Below, piece by piece: positions 34,750 through 43,342 of a DNA stretch of 64,000 nt. Source of the DNA: Collinsella aerofaciens (GTDB lineage Bacteria; Actinomycetota; Coriobacteriia; Coriobacteriales; Coriobacteriaceae). The stretch is from contig NZ_JAQLDU010000011.1 of the NCBI RefSeq assembly GCF_028209625.1, positions 31,797-95,796 on the forward strand. Reading direction: 5' to 3'. The first letter of the stretch is position 1; each line of letters opens with the position of its first letter. The notes below the pieces were generated by a model. The model saw nothing but the letters and a program-made list of their open reading frames with translations. It did no database searches and was not told the origin of the DNA. The translations under genes were made by a program, and so were the position numbers.

Positions 34750-35661
34750 CTAAAAGCGGTTGCCGCGGAAGCCGCCACCGTTGCGGCCGCCACGATCGCC
34801 ACCGCGACCGCCGCGGTCGTTACCACGGTTGCCGCCAAAGCCGCCACGGTTGCCACCACGGTCGCCATAGCCACCACGGTTGCCGCCAAAGCCACCGCGA
34901 CCGCCACGGTCGCCGCCACGGTCACCAAAGCCGCCACGGCCGCCACGATCGCCACCGCGACCGCCGCGGTCACCACCACGGCCACCGCGATCGCCAAAGC
35001 CACCGCGACCGCCGCGGTCGCCGCCACGGCCACCGCGATCGTCACGGCCACCGCGAGGACCGCGGTCCTCGTCCAGGCCCATGGCGACGAGCGGAGCGAT
35101 AACCTTATCGAGAGCGGCCATCAGCTCGGTGGCCTCCTCGTAAGAAAGCTCGGGCAGGAGCTTCTCCTTCTTGTTGGCAAGCTCGACCAGGCCCTCAGCG
35201 GCATCCTCGGCAGCGAAGACGACGATCTTGCGCATATCGCCCTCGGCGTCGTCGATGCGGCCGACCAGATCGGCAGCCTCGGCCTCGGCCATCAGGCCAT
35301 CGAGTTCACGAAGGCGCATGCCCAGCAGGTCGGACATCTCCTTCTGCTCCATCTTGGGCTTGAGGTCAAGCAGCTTGATGGCGCGCTCAATGTTCGCCAT
35401 ACGCTCGGCCTTGGCCTCCTCCTCCTTGGAAATAGCAAAGCGACGGCTACGCAGCAGGCGGGCGGCCTTCTGCATCTTGTCCATCAGCTCTTCGTCATCG
35501 TAATCAACGGCGGCCTCGACAACCTCGGCCTCCTCCTCGGCGGAAACCTCGTCAGCAGCCTCAACCTCGGCAGCTTCGGTCTCCACGGTCTCGACTGCCT
35601 CGACCTCGGCAGCCATGGTCTCGTTCTCGGTCTCGTTCATGATCTCTTCGTTCTCGGACAT
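34750..35661 (-). CDS. Acidic / winged-helix-like / RGG-tail protein
   Basis: 303 aa. Residues 1-55 are acidic and disordered. A middle region (about 85-155; IERAIKLLDLKPKMEQKEMSDLL, then a two-strand wing around DMRKIVVFAA) looks like a MarR-type winged helix. Residues 200-303 are almost only Arg, Gly, Asp and Asn with about 20 RGG motifs, like eukaryotic RGG boxes and cold-shock/DEAD-helicase tails that bind RNA. ATG at 35661 after AAGGAG. Possible nucleic-acid-binding, phase-separating protein; function unknown. Confidence 0.75.
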   Translation of the reverse strand: MSENEEIMNETENETMAAEVEAVETVETEAAEVEAADEVSAEEEAEVVEAAVDYDDEELMDKMQKAARLLRSRRFAISKEEEAKAERMANIERAIKLLDLKPKMEQKEMSDLLGMRLRELDGLMAEAEAADLVGRIDDAEGDMRKIVVFAAEDAAEGLVELANKKEKLLPELSYEEATELMAALDKVIAPLVAMGLDEDRGPRGGRDDRGGRGGDRGGRGGFGDRGGRGGDRGGRGGDRGGRGGFGDRGGDRGGRGGFGGNRGGYGDRGGNRGGFGGNRGNDRGGRGGDRGGRNGGGFRGNRF

Positions 35662-35813
35662 GAGACTCCTTCTTGGCCCTCTCGGGCATCATCGCCCCAT
35701 TCGCGGGGCCCGTCGCGCACTCTTTGCGCTTTAAACATTCATGCCTCTCGGCAAAACGTCAATTAGTTTATGGTGTCGCCATCCAATCTAGCTGCAGAAT
35801 CTATGTGCACACA

Positions 35814-37229
35814 TTAATGCGACATGTACGACTCGCTGCGAGCGTACACAACCGACACCGCGAACCCGACAACGGCAATCGCAGCCGCCACGCGCACGGC
35901 AGCCGCAAATCCAATCGCCTGAGCAACGTCCGTCACGACGCTGGCGGCACCGGCAGCCGCTGCAGAACTCGAAAGCAGGCCGATAAACAGCGACGGGCCA
36001 AACGAGGCGGCGATCATGTTCCACGTGTTGAGCAGCGCCGTTCCGTGGGGATGCTCGGCAGCGGGTAGCGTCTCCAAGCCGGCCGTCTGCGAGGGGCTCA
36101 GCACCAAACCGACGCCGGCATACACCACAACGGTCAGTGCAACGACAACGCCAATGTTCATGCTTGCCGCAGTCATCGAGATTGCGGTCTGCCCCACGGC
36201 AATCAAGGCAAAGCCGACCGGCAGCAGCGGCCATGCGCCACGGGCGTCCATCACGCGTCCGCCCACAATCGAGGTCACGGCGTTGCAGGCAATCGCCGGC
36301 ATAATGAGCAAGCCCGCAACAAGCGCGGTCATGCCGTATGCGCCCTCAAAATAGAGCGGCAACAAAACGCTCATCGAGAACGTCGTCATCATCGACACCA
36401 CCACAAGCAGGCACGCAGGCCAAAAACGAACGCCCGCCATGGGACGCACGTTAAGCACCGGATGCTCGAGCTTGAGCTGGCGGGCCGCAAACAGGCCGAG
36501 CAGCACAATGGCGGCGAAGAGCGCCACGATACCGGCAATCAGATTGGTCGAGAACTCTCCTACGGAATACACGAACGCCGTAATGCCGGCGGCGAGCAAA
36601 ATAACCGACAGAATATCAAGCTTAGTGTTCGAGCGCTCTCCAACATTTCGAACGAGCTTTGCTGCCGCCGCGGCGACCACGACACCGCCCACCAGCGGCA
36701 CTACGAACACCGCCCTCCAGCCAAACAACGTGCACATAAGACCACTGATCACAGGTCCAAACGCCGGCCCCAGCGTAATGCAGGCACCGCCCAGACTCGG
36801 ATACAGACCGAGCTTCTCGCGCGGAGCGCAAGACAGCACCACATTCATCATGAGCGGAAACAAGATGCCCGATCCCGCAGCCTGCAAAATGCGACTTGGC
36901 AGCAAGACGGTAAACGTTGGGGCGACCAGGCACAGGACTTCTCCGGCGACCATGCATCCGCATGCGAAAAACAGCAGCCTGCGCGTCGAGAAACGACCGG
37001 AAAGAAAGGCCATGATGGCCGTAAAGATCGACGTCACGATCATGTAGCCCGAAACGAGCCACTGCGCCGTGGTGGCACTCACCGAAAAGGCCGCCATGAT
37101 GTCGTGCAACGCCACGTTAATAATGTTCTCGTTAAACGCGGCGACAAAGGCTGCAATATACATTACGACGAGAAACGCCGCAGTGGCCGATGGCGCTACT
37201 TGAACTTGTTGCTGAGATTTGCTCCCCAT
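35814..37229 (-). CDS. MFS transporter of the DHA2 (EmrB/QacA) drug exporter type
   Basis: 471 aa from the ATG at 37229 (ribosome binding site GAGGAAGG), about 14 hydrophobic segments. DHA2-type features: NIINVALHDIMAAF in TM1, QWLVSGYMIVTSI, the motif A-like loop FLSGRFSTRRLLF and motif C GPAFGPVISGL. Probably exports drugs or toxic metabolites by proton exchange. Stands alone. Confidence 0.88.
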   Translation of the reverse strand: MGSKSQQQVQVAPSATAAFLVVMYIAAFVAAFNENIINVALHDIMAAFSVSATTAQWLVSGYMIVTSIFTAIMAFLSGRFSTRRLLFFACGCMVAGEVLCLVAPTFTVLLPSRILQAAGSGILFPLMMNVVLSCAPREKLGLYPSLGGACITLGPAFGPVISGLMCTLFGWRAVFVVPLVGGVVVAAAAAKLVRNVGERSNTKLDILSVILLAAGITAFVYSVGEFSTNLIAGIVALFAAIVLLGLFAARQLKLEHPVLNVRPMAGVRFWPACLLVVVSMMTTFSMSVLLPLYFEGAYGMTALVAGLLIMPAIACNAVTSIVGGRVMDARGAWPLLPVGFALIAVGQTAISMTAASMNIGVVVALTVVVYAGVGLVLSPSQTAGLETLPAAEHPHGTALLNTWNMIAASFGPSLFIGLLSSSAAAAGAASVVTDVAQAIGFAAAVRVAAAIAVVGFAVSVVYARSESYMSH

Positions 37230-37433
37230 GCATTTCCTTCCTCTTGGAACAACAGTCACATCGCCCCAGAGGAACAGTCCAGGGCGAGCATGAGCCCTAG
37301 ACTTACGTCAGACGCCGCACGCAACGGATCTGACAACATGGTCCAACGTCGAAAGATTGTAACGCTGACGCGCAGCTTTCCTTCCGCGCTATTATTAAAA
37401 GTCCACGAAAGCACGAGACATGAGGAGCCCGCC

Positions 37434-37844
37434 ATGATCAAACCCATCATGAAATCCGAGTTCTTTTTACGCCTGCCTTCCGAAGACGCGGGGCCCGACG
37501 ACGCCGCGACCGGGCAGGATCTTCTGGACACGCTGCATGAACACGAGCACGAGTGCGTGGGGCTTGCCGCCAACATGATCGGCGTACGCAAGCGCATCAT
37601 CTGCGTAAAGGACGGCAACAGGGCGCTGCTTATGTACAACCCGCAGATTCTTGAGCAGGTCAACGCCTACCAGACGAGCGAAGGATGTCTTTCGCTCGTC
37701 GGCGAGCGTCCCTGTACCCGATATCGCCGCATTAAGGTTGAGTATTTGGACGAGAACTTTGCCCGCCGCATCAAAAACTTCTCGGGCTACACCGCCGAGA
37801 TCATCCAGCACGAAATCGACCATTGTTGCGGAATCGTTATTTAG
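37434..37844 (+). CDS. Peptide deformylase-like protein 1 (motif I Gln replaced)
   Basis: 136 aa, shorter than typical deformylases (about 150-190). Motif II EGCLS (83-87) and motif III HEIDH (126-130) are intact, so the metal-binding Cys and two His and the catalytic Glu are kept. Motif I is GLAANM (43-48), where the normal Gln that stabilises the transition state is Met48. ATG at 37434 after GAGGAG. It may deformylate specific substrates or have reduced activity. A second relative at 42923-43342 has the opposite defect. Confidence 0.85.
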   Translation: MIKPIMKSEFFLRLPSEDAGPDDAATGQDLLDTLHEHEHECVGLAANMIGVRKRIICVKDGNRALLMYNPQILEQVNAYQTSEGCLSLVGERPCTRYRRIKVEYLDENFARRIKNFSGYTAEIIQHEIDHCCGIVI

Positions 37845-37845
37845 T

Positions 37846-37948
37846 TCCGCCGTTCTACCGAACGGCGGACCACTTGACGCTGCGCGAGCCGTATTCACGC
37901 CAATCTGACGTTCAATTTCGAGGGCACGACCAAAAGGTCAGCGCCCTC
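37846..37948. terminator. Two hairpins after peptide deformylase-like gene 1
   Basis: TCCGCCGTTC-TACC-GAACGGCGGA (37846-37869) directly after the stop, then GAGGGC/GCCCTC (37920-37948) with an inner GACC/GGTC stem. Both are T-poor; the rest of the 200-base gap up to 38044 shows nothing else. Confidence 0.5.
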
Positions 37949-38043
37949 TCATTTCACGTCACCTTGGCGCAAATGCGGCTCGCTCGCTGTCGTATGTCTA
38001 TCCTGCGACGCCTCGATTCTTGTGGCGGCAGACACCTAATCCC

Positions 38044-39564
38044 CTACGATTGGCGGTAATGATCGAAGAAGTCGGCGAGGTCTTCGAGGGACTCTTTGAG
38101 CACTTCCATGCGCGGCAGGTACACGATACGGAAGTGGTCGGGCTCAGCCCAGTTAAAGCCGCCGCCGCGCGTGATCAGGATCTTCTTCTCGTGCAGCAGG
38201 TCAAGGGCGAACTGCTCGTCATCGGTAATGTTGAACTTCTTCACATCCATCTTGGGGAAGATGTAGAACGCCGCACGCGGCTTAACCACCGAGATGCCGT
38301 CAATCTTGTTGAGCGCCTCATACACAAAGTTGCGCTGCTCGTAGACACGGCCGCCGGGGCGGATGTAGTCGTTGACGGACTGGTGTCCACCGAGTGCCGT
38401 CTGAACGATCGATTGAGCCGGCACGTTGGAGCACAGGCGCATGTTGGAGAGCATGTTGATGCCCATGATGAAGTCGCTCATGCAGCGCTGGTTGCCCGAA
38501 AGCACCATCCAGCCAATACGATAGCCCGCGATCATGTGCGACTTGGACAGACCGCTAAAGGTGACGCAGGGCAGATCGGGAGCGAGCGAGGCAATCGAGA
38601 CGTGCTCGTAGCCGTCCATGCACAGGCGGTCGTAGATCTCATCGGCAAAGATCATCAGCTGATGCCTGCGTGCAACCTCGACGATGCCCTCGAGCACCTC
38701 GCGCGGGTAGACCGAGCCCGTGGGGTTGTTGGGGTTGATGATAACGAGGGCTTTGGTCGCGCTCGTGATCTTGGACTCCATATCCTCCAGGTCGGGATAC
38801 CAATCCGCCTGCTCATCGCACAGATAGTGCACAGGATGACCGCCGGCAAGGGTTGCGCACGCCGTCCAGAGCGGATAGTCGGGGCTGGGGATCAGAATCT
38901 CGTCGCCATTGTCGAGCAGCGCGTTCATCGAAAGCTGAATGAGCTCGGACACGCCGTTGCCCGTGTAGATATGCTCCATCTGAACGTTGGGCAAGCCCTT
39001 GATCTGCGAATACTGCATGATCGCCTTGCGCGCGGAGAACAGGCCACGCGAGTTGGAATAGCCTTCGCAGTCGGGCAGCTGCTGGCGCATGTCCTTGATG
39101 ACCTCATCGGGCGTGCGGAAACCGAAGGGCGCCGGGTTGCCGATATTGAGCTTGAGGATGCGCTCGCCCTCGTCCTCCATACGGGCGGCCTCGTCGACGA
39201 CGGGACCGCGCACGTCATACAGGACGTTATCGAGCTTGGTGGATTTAGAAAAAGTACGCATGGTGGTGCTCCTTGCAATTTGAGCTGAGGGATGGGGTTC
39301 GGGCTTGGAATCGTTGCGGGGTGATGATGCCTCGCCTTGATCGGCGTCGCCGGCAAGCAGCCAGGTAACATCGACCTCCAAAATACGGGCGAGCAGCTCA
39401 GCCACATCGCGCCGCGGAATCGTCTTGCCGCTCACATATTGGCTCATCTGACTCTTGCCGAGTTTTTTGCCGAGCATCTCCGATGCGCGGATCACGTCCG
39501 ACTGGCGAACGTCGCGATCGGACATAGCCTGTCGCAGACGATCACTAAACGTCTCTTGGGCCAC
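38044..39564 (-). CDS. HTH regulator fused to alanine-type aminotransferase
   Basis: 506 aa from the GTG at 39564 (ribosome binding site AAGGAGG). Residues 1-72 are an XRE-type HTH (FSDRLRQAMSDRDVRQSDVI, then SQMSQYVSGKTIPRRDVAELL). A Pro/Ser-rich linker to about residue 101 follows. From Met102 (RTFSKSTKLDNV) on it is a complete AlaA/class I aminotransferase with NPNNPTGSVY and the PLP lysine in FSGLSKSHMIAGYRIGW. A perfect ribosome binding site precedes Met102 inside the gene, so a free enzyme may also be made. Palindromic GTTCAATT boxes upstream suggest self-regulation. Confidence 0.88.
   Translation of the reverse strand: MAQETFSDRLRQAMSDRDVRQSDVIRASEMLGKKLGKSQMSQYVSGKTIPRRDVAELLARILEVDVTWLLAGDADQGEASSPRNDSKPEPHPSAQIARSTTMRTFSKSTKLDNVLYDVRGPVVDEAARMEDEGERILKLNIGNPAPFGFRTPDEVIKDMRQQLPDCEGYSNSRGLFSARKAIMQYSQIKGLPNVQMEHIYTGNGVSELIQLSMNALLDNGDEILIPSPDYPLWTACATLAGGHPVHYLCDEQADWYPDLEDMESKITSATKALVIINPNNPTGSVYPREVLEGIVEVARRHQLMIFADEIYDRLCMDGYEHVSIASLAPDLPCVTFSGLSKSHMIAGYRIGWMVLSGNQRCMSDFIMGINMLSNMRLCSNVPAQSIVQTALGGHQSVNDYIRPGGRVYEQRNFVYEALNKIDGISVVKPRAAFYIFPKMDVKKFNITDDEQFALDLLHEKKILITRGGGFNWAEPDHFRIVYLPRMEVLKESLEDLADFFDHYRQS
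39259..39274 (-). promoter_or_regulatory. Internal ribosome binding site and start codon within the HTH-aminotransferase gene
   Basis: AAGGAG (39269-39274, minus strand) lies 7 nt before the ATG at 39261, which is Met102 and matches the normal N-terminus of free aminotransferases. Initiation here would give a 405-aa enzyme without the HTH. Confidence 0.6.
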
Positions 39565-39585
39565 TAGAACCTCCTTGCTGGCAAA

Positions 39586-39668
39586 GTTCAATTTATACAA
39601 CACGAATTGAACCTGAGTTCAATTTAGGCAGCAGTATAACGCCGTGCTATTTCGAAAAGTTCAATTTC
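39586..39668. promoter_or_regulatory. Cluster of GTTCAATT boxes (putative autoregulatory operator)
   Basis: GTTCAATT at 39586-39593, AATTGAAC at 39605-39612, GTTCAATT at 39617-39624 and GTTCAATT at 39659-39666. The middle two form the perfect palindrome AATTGAAC-CTGA-GTTCAATT. It directly precedes the HTH-aminotransferase gene. Confidence 0.65.
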
Positions 39669-39727
39669 AAAAATAAAATGAGCAAGACCTCGAGATTTAT
39701 CCCAAGGCGATAACGACGTGCACGCAT

Positions 39728-40585
39728 TTAGAGGTATTCGAGGAAACGAGCGGCGGCAAGCGAAACATCGGCCGTTCGATATATGGCGTTGATCTGCCGA
39801 TGGGGATGCCCTTCGAGCGGACGCACAGCAACATCGAACTGGCAGCGACGCAAGATGAGCGCGGGAAGAATGCTCACGCCCAGGCCATCCTCGACCATAG
39901 CCATAATCGCATAGTCATCCCAAGTCGACAGTTTTGAGCGCACCGCCAGCCCCGCCCGACGGAATAGCGGCGTAATCTCATCATCGGTACCCCGTTCCAG
40001 CAGAATAAACTGCTCTCTTGCCAAATCGGTAAGAGAGACGAACTCCGCCGTGGCAAGCAACGAATCTGTCGGCACCACCGCCATCAGCTCATCACACACT
40101 AAAGACCGTGATGCCATGCCGTTTTCTCGGGGCTCACGCGGGATAAAGCCCAGGTCGCAGCGCCCCTCCGCCACCCATTGTTCAATCTCTGAGTAATCGC
40201 CCATCAGCAACTCATAATCGACGTCCGGGTGATCGGCGCGAAAACGCGCTATGACCGGTGGCAGCACGTGGGTCGCCACACTCGAAAACGTACCAATGCA
40301 GATCTTGCCGCGCATGAGCCCACGCATCTCGTCCACGTGTCGCTGCAGGCGGCCAAACTCCTCGCAGAGCGCCTCAACCGCCGGCATGATCTGCCGCCCA
40401 TCGGCAGAAAGCACCACACCCTCGCGGCTGCGGTCGAGCACCTTAAAACCCCAATCGGTCTCAAGGTCGCCCACCATGCGGCTCACGCCCGACTGCGAAT
40501 AGCTCAGCCGCTCGGCGGCGCGCGTAAAACTGCCGGCCCGCACGGTCTCGAGCAGAACCTGCATCTTTTGAATATTCGTTTCCAC
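39728..40585 (-). CDS. LysR-family transcriptional regulator
   Basis: 285 aa. N-terminal HTH (MQVLLETVRAGSFTRAAERLSYSQSGVSRMV) and a periplasmic-binding-protein-like effector domain. Divergent from the EamA transporter gene at 40704, with a T-N11-A palindrome between them, so it probably controls that exporter. Effector unknown. Confidence 0.92.
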   Translation of the reverse strand: METNIQKMQVLLETVRAGSFTRAAERLSYSQSGVSRMVGDLETDWGFKVLDRSREGVVLSADGRQIMPAVEALCEEFGRLQRHVDEMRGLMRGKICIGTFSSVATHVLPPVIARFRADHPDVDYELLMGDYSEIEQWVAEGRCDLGFIPREPRENGMASRSLVCDELMAVVPTDSLLATAEFVSLTDLAREQFILLERGTDDEITPLFRRAGLAVRSKLSTWDDYAIMAMVEDGLGVSILPALILRRCQFDVAVRPLEGHPHRQINAIYRTADVSLAAARFLEYL

Positions 40586-40657
40586 GGCACCCCTCCACCT
40601 TTACATGAGTTTTTGTCATGTTATCCATGCATTATATTCGCTTTTCTTCTAAAGCCA

Positions 40658-40674
40658 GTTCACCCATAGTGAAC
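40658..40674. promoter_or_regulatory. LysR-type binding site
   Basis: GTTCAC-CCATA-GTGAAC, a perfect palindrome containing the T-N11-A core typical of LysR boxes, in the 118-base divergent promoter. Confidence 0.55.
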
Positions 40675-40703
40675 ATGTTCGGATATAGAGGGGATGTCAG
40701 CAC

Positions 40704-41615
40704 ATGAACAACGGATTGTTTACGTACTTAGCAGCATTGCTATTGTTTGGCTCCAACGGCATCATCGCCGCTGCCATCGCGCTGCCGAGCTCCGATATCG
40801 TACTGTTGCGCACGTTTTTGGGCGCTCTCACCCTTGCCGCCATCCTCTTCATAACCAAGCGCCATAACCTGCAGGCTCCGTCTCGCCCCCGCGAGGCCGC
40901 AGCGCTCATCGTCTCGGGCGCCGCGCTGGGCGCCAGCTGGATTTTCCTGTTCCGCGCCTATCAGACGATCGGCGTTGGTATCTCCTCGCTGTTGTATTAC
41001 TGTGGCCCCATCATCGTTATGGCCCTCTCCCCGCTCATCTTTGGCGAAAAACTGACCGGCGGCAAAATCGCCGGCTTTATCGCCGTCGCCTGCGGCGCTT
41101 TTCTCATTGCAGCGCAAGGTCTCGGCGGCAACATGCCCATTGCGGGCATCGTCTGCGGCATCGCCTCGGCATTTTGCTATGCGCTGATGGTCATCGCTAG
41201 CAAGGGTGCGCCATGCATCGAGGGTCTCGAGAACTCTGCGCTCCAGTTGAGCGCCGCCTTTGTGACCGCGCTGGTCCTCACACTCGTCACCCAAGGCACC
41301 CCCTCGTTTTTCTCCCCCGGCATCGCCACAAGCATCGATTGGCGTGCCGTCGCTATGCTCGGCGTCGTCAACACCGGCATCGGTTGCCTGCTTTACTTTA
41401 GCGCCGTCGCCAAGCTGCCTGTGCAGACCGTCGCGGTTGTCGGCTACCTCGAGCCGCTTTCGGCGGTCGTGTTCTCGACCGTCCTTTTGGGTGAAGTCAT
41501 AACGCCGGTCCGCCTGATGGGCGCCGCGCTTATCATCGGCGGCGCGCTCTTTTGCGAACTCGCCGGCAAGCGCGCAAGTACAAAGGCTGGCACTGCCCAG
41601 GCAGCGCGCGCCTAA
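40704..41615 (+). CDS. EamA/DMT-family transporter
   Basis: 303 aa with ten hydrophobic segments in two EamA halves (first half ends near SPLIFGEKLTGGKIAGFIAVACG, second near EPLSAVVFSTVLLGEVITPVRLMGAALIIGGAL). Such proteins export amino acids or metabolites. ATG at 40704, controlled presumably by the divergent LysR regulator. Confidence 0.9.
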   Translation: MNNGLFTYLAALLLFGSNGIIAAAIALPSSDIVLLRTFLGALTLAAILFITKRHNLQAPSRPREAAALIVSGAALGASWIFLFRAYQTIGVGISSLLYYCGPIIVMALSPLIFGEKLTGGKIAGFIAVACGAFLIAAQGLGGNMPIAGIVCGIASAFCYALMVIASKGAPCIEGLENSALQLSAAFVTALVLTLVTQGTPSFFSPGIATSIDWRAVAMLGVVNTGIGCLLYFSAVAKLPVQTVAVVGYLEPLSAVVFSTVLLGEVITPVRLMGAALIIGGALFCELAGKRASTKAGTAQAARA

Positions 41616-41642
41616 AAGCCCCTCTTCAGTTTCCACCGACGA

Positions 41643-41746
41643 GCCCTATCGATCCCACCGAGCTGCTCGAGAGCGTCGCCGATACGCCCGAACAGCAACA
41701 GCTCGACGGCCTCGAGAGTGCCCAGCTCAACGACGTCAACTTCTAG
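41643..41746 (+). pseudogene. Possible 3' remnant of a small gene
   Basis: An open stretch reading PTELLESVADTPEQQQLDGL with natural-looking acidic/Gln-rich composition ends at TAG 41744-41746. There is no start codon with a ribosome binding site in frame outside the EamA gene. It may be the end of a decayed gene or chance. Confidence 0.2.
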
Positions 41747-41768
41747 CGACGTCACACATCGATGACAG

Positions 41769-41805
41769 TGGCCCTGCACCTCACGGGAGATGCAGGGCCA
41801 TTTTG
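41769..41805 (+). terminator. Terminator after the EamA region
   Basis: TGGCCCTGCA, loop, TGCAGGGCCA, followed by TTTT. Confidence 0.8.
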
Positions 41806-41825
41806 CATTGCAGTAAAGCTATGGG

Positions 41826-42791
41826 CTACGAACGACGCGGCTCGGGAACCACGAGCCTATCGGGGCTCGCACCCTCGGCATCCATCAAGCTCACGTAGCG
41901 AATCGACGGGTCGTCGTAGGTCGCATAGTAATAATTGCCCGTGCGAGCGCTAAAGCATCCGGTGTAGATCGTCTTCTCGAACTTGCCATCGCCCATCTTG
42001 GACGCTCCCTCGATCATCGCCACGCCTTCGAGCGAGCGGAACATGCGGACGACATTTTCGGCCTCGCTCTCCTTTTGCGGGTAATTGGCATTGAGGTAGG
42101 CCGCCTTTACAAAACGGCTCGGCGAATAGCAGTCGCCCGGAATACCGCGCATGCCGGCACCCGCGCCATAGGGCTTGAGCTCGGCGCCACGCCATGTCGC
42201 CGTCTGCGGAAAATCGTTTGAGGCGGTGATATAGGTGCGCAGGTTTTCCATGTGCCACGGGAAGGTCGGCTGATTGGCCAGGGTATCGACCGGATCGTCG
42301 TATACATGTAGGCCATCGGCCATCATCTCGACCACGATGCTGCGCTGGCTGTCGCCGATAATCCAATGGAGCAGCGACACGCCCAGCCCTTCTCCAGCAG
42401 ATTTGGCGACAATCACCGTGTCGTGCAGCGCGGCCTCCACCTCGTCGATCGTCGAGAACGTCGCCGCCACCCACAGGGGAAACTCATAGGCAGCGATATT
42501 GGTTTTGCCATCGACCGGGCCCTCGGCATACTCGGCATAACCGGGAAAGTTGAGCCCCGCTACAGCCAGACCCGCATCGTTACCACAGTCGAAAAACATG
42601 GGATAGTTCTTGTAATCGATACACATGCCAATCACCGCGTGCGCCGCCGTCGCATCGTCGATATACGAATACGGGATATGGAACCCGCGGGGCACCACGC
42701 GAACCTGCTCGCCGTATCCAAAGCTCCAGTCGAGATTGCGGCCCAGATACATATGGCCGGAATTATCGGTAAATCGAATGCTCGTGCACAT
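41826..42791 (-). CDS. bsh: Bile salt hydrolase (choloylglycine hydrolase family)
   Basis: 321 aa Ntn-hydrolase from the ATG at 42791 (ribosome binding site AGGAGG, 4 nt). After removal of Met1, Cys2 is the nucleophile (MCTSIRFTDNSG). Arg18 and Asp21 (GRNLDWS), Asn81 (GLNFPGY), Asn173 (LANQPTFPW) and Arg226 (SPSRFVK) line up with the known BSH residues C2, R18, D21, N82, N175 and R228. Cleaves glycine/taurine-conjugated bile salts, a trait of gut Collinsella. Penicillin V acylase is the alternative, but the spacing favours BSH. Confidence 0.9.
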   Translation of the reverse strand: MCTSIRFTDNSGHMYLGRNLDWSFGYGEQVRVVPRGFHIPYSYIDDATAAHAVIGMCIDYKNYPMFFDCGNDAGLAVAGLNFPGYAEYAEGPVDGKTNIAAYEFPLWVAATFSTIDEVEAALHDTVIVAKSAGEGLGVSLLHWIIGDSQRSIVVEMMADGLHVYDDPVDTLANQPTFPWHMENLRTYITASNDFPQTATWRGAELKPYGAGAGMRGIPGDCYSPSRFVKAAYLNANYPQKESEAENVVRMFRSLEGVAMIEGASKMGDGKFEKTIYTGCFSARTGNYYYATYDDPSIRYVSLMDAEGASPDRLVVPEPRRS

Positions 42792-42851
42792 AGCGCCTCC
42801 TAGCTCAATGTTTTTGCTAGGCTTATTGTCACCAAACAAAGGAGCGCTAAA

Positions 42852-42891
42852 CAAAAAAGTCCGGACATGACAACAATGTCATACCCGGACT
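42852..42891 (-). terminator. Terminator after peptide deformylase-like gene 2
   Basis: Minus strand: AGTCCGGGTATGAC, loop, GTCATGTCCGGACT, then TTTTTT. Confidence 0.85.
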
Positions 42892-42922
42892 AAAAACGAC
42901 GAGGTGCGGTGCTTTGGTCCCC

Positions 42923-43342
42923 TTAGACCAACTTGCCAAGACAGTGATCAATCATGTGTTGGATCATCTGTGCTTCGAAGCCTGCGTAATCGCGGCGGCA
43001 CTCCTTCATCTTGCCGTCGACGATCTGGTCAAAGGCAACCTTGCACTTGATATAGCGCGTGGACTTGGTGACCTCCTCGTGCGTCAGGCAGCTCTCCTCC
43101 ATCTTGCTGGCGCCCAGACCAAACACCAGACGGGGGTTGTAGAGCACGTGGGGCTCGCCGGCGTCGTCCAGGTAGACGCAGATCTTCTTGGTAACGCCAA
43201 TCTGGTTAGCGGCAAGGCAGCCGGCATCGTCGAGCGACTTGATGGTATCGATCAGGTCCTGAGCAACCGACTCGTCCTCGACGGTCGCAACCTCGCAACG
43301 CTGGGACAGGATAGCCTCGTCGTGGCAAAGCTCTTTAATCAT
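42923..43342 (-). CDS. Peptide deformylase-like protein 2 (catalytic Glu replaced by Met)
   Basis: 139 aa from the ATG at 43342 (GGAGG 5-6 nt before it; the ATG at 43354 is itself part of that site). Motif I GCLAANQ (41-47) is intact. Motif II is ESCLT (83-87) instead of EGCLS, and motif III is HMIDH (129-133): the general acid/base Glu of HExxH is Met130. The metal ligands Cys85, His129, His133 remain. It should bind metal but not deformylate by the known mechanism; it could sequester formyl-methionyl peptides or have a new role. Confidence 0.85.
   Translation of the reverse strand: MIKELCHDEAILSQRCEVATVEDESVAQDLIDTIKSLDDAGCLAANQIGVTKKICVYLDDAGEPHVLYNPRLVFGLGASKMEESCLTHEEVTKSTRYIKCKVAFDQIVDGKMKECRRDYAGFEAQMIQHMIDHCLGKLV

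Noticed and set aside
34880-35143. Regular short tandem repeats and a Pro/Arg-rich plus-strand frame, at first sight like a repeat array or CRISPR
   Set aside because: It is the coding sequence of the RGG tail on the minus strand; no spacers of constant length.
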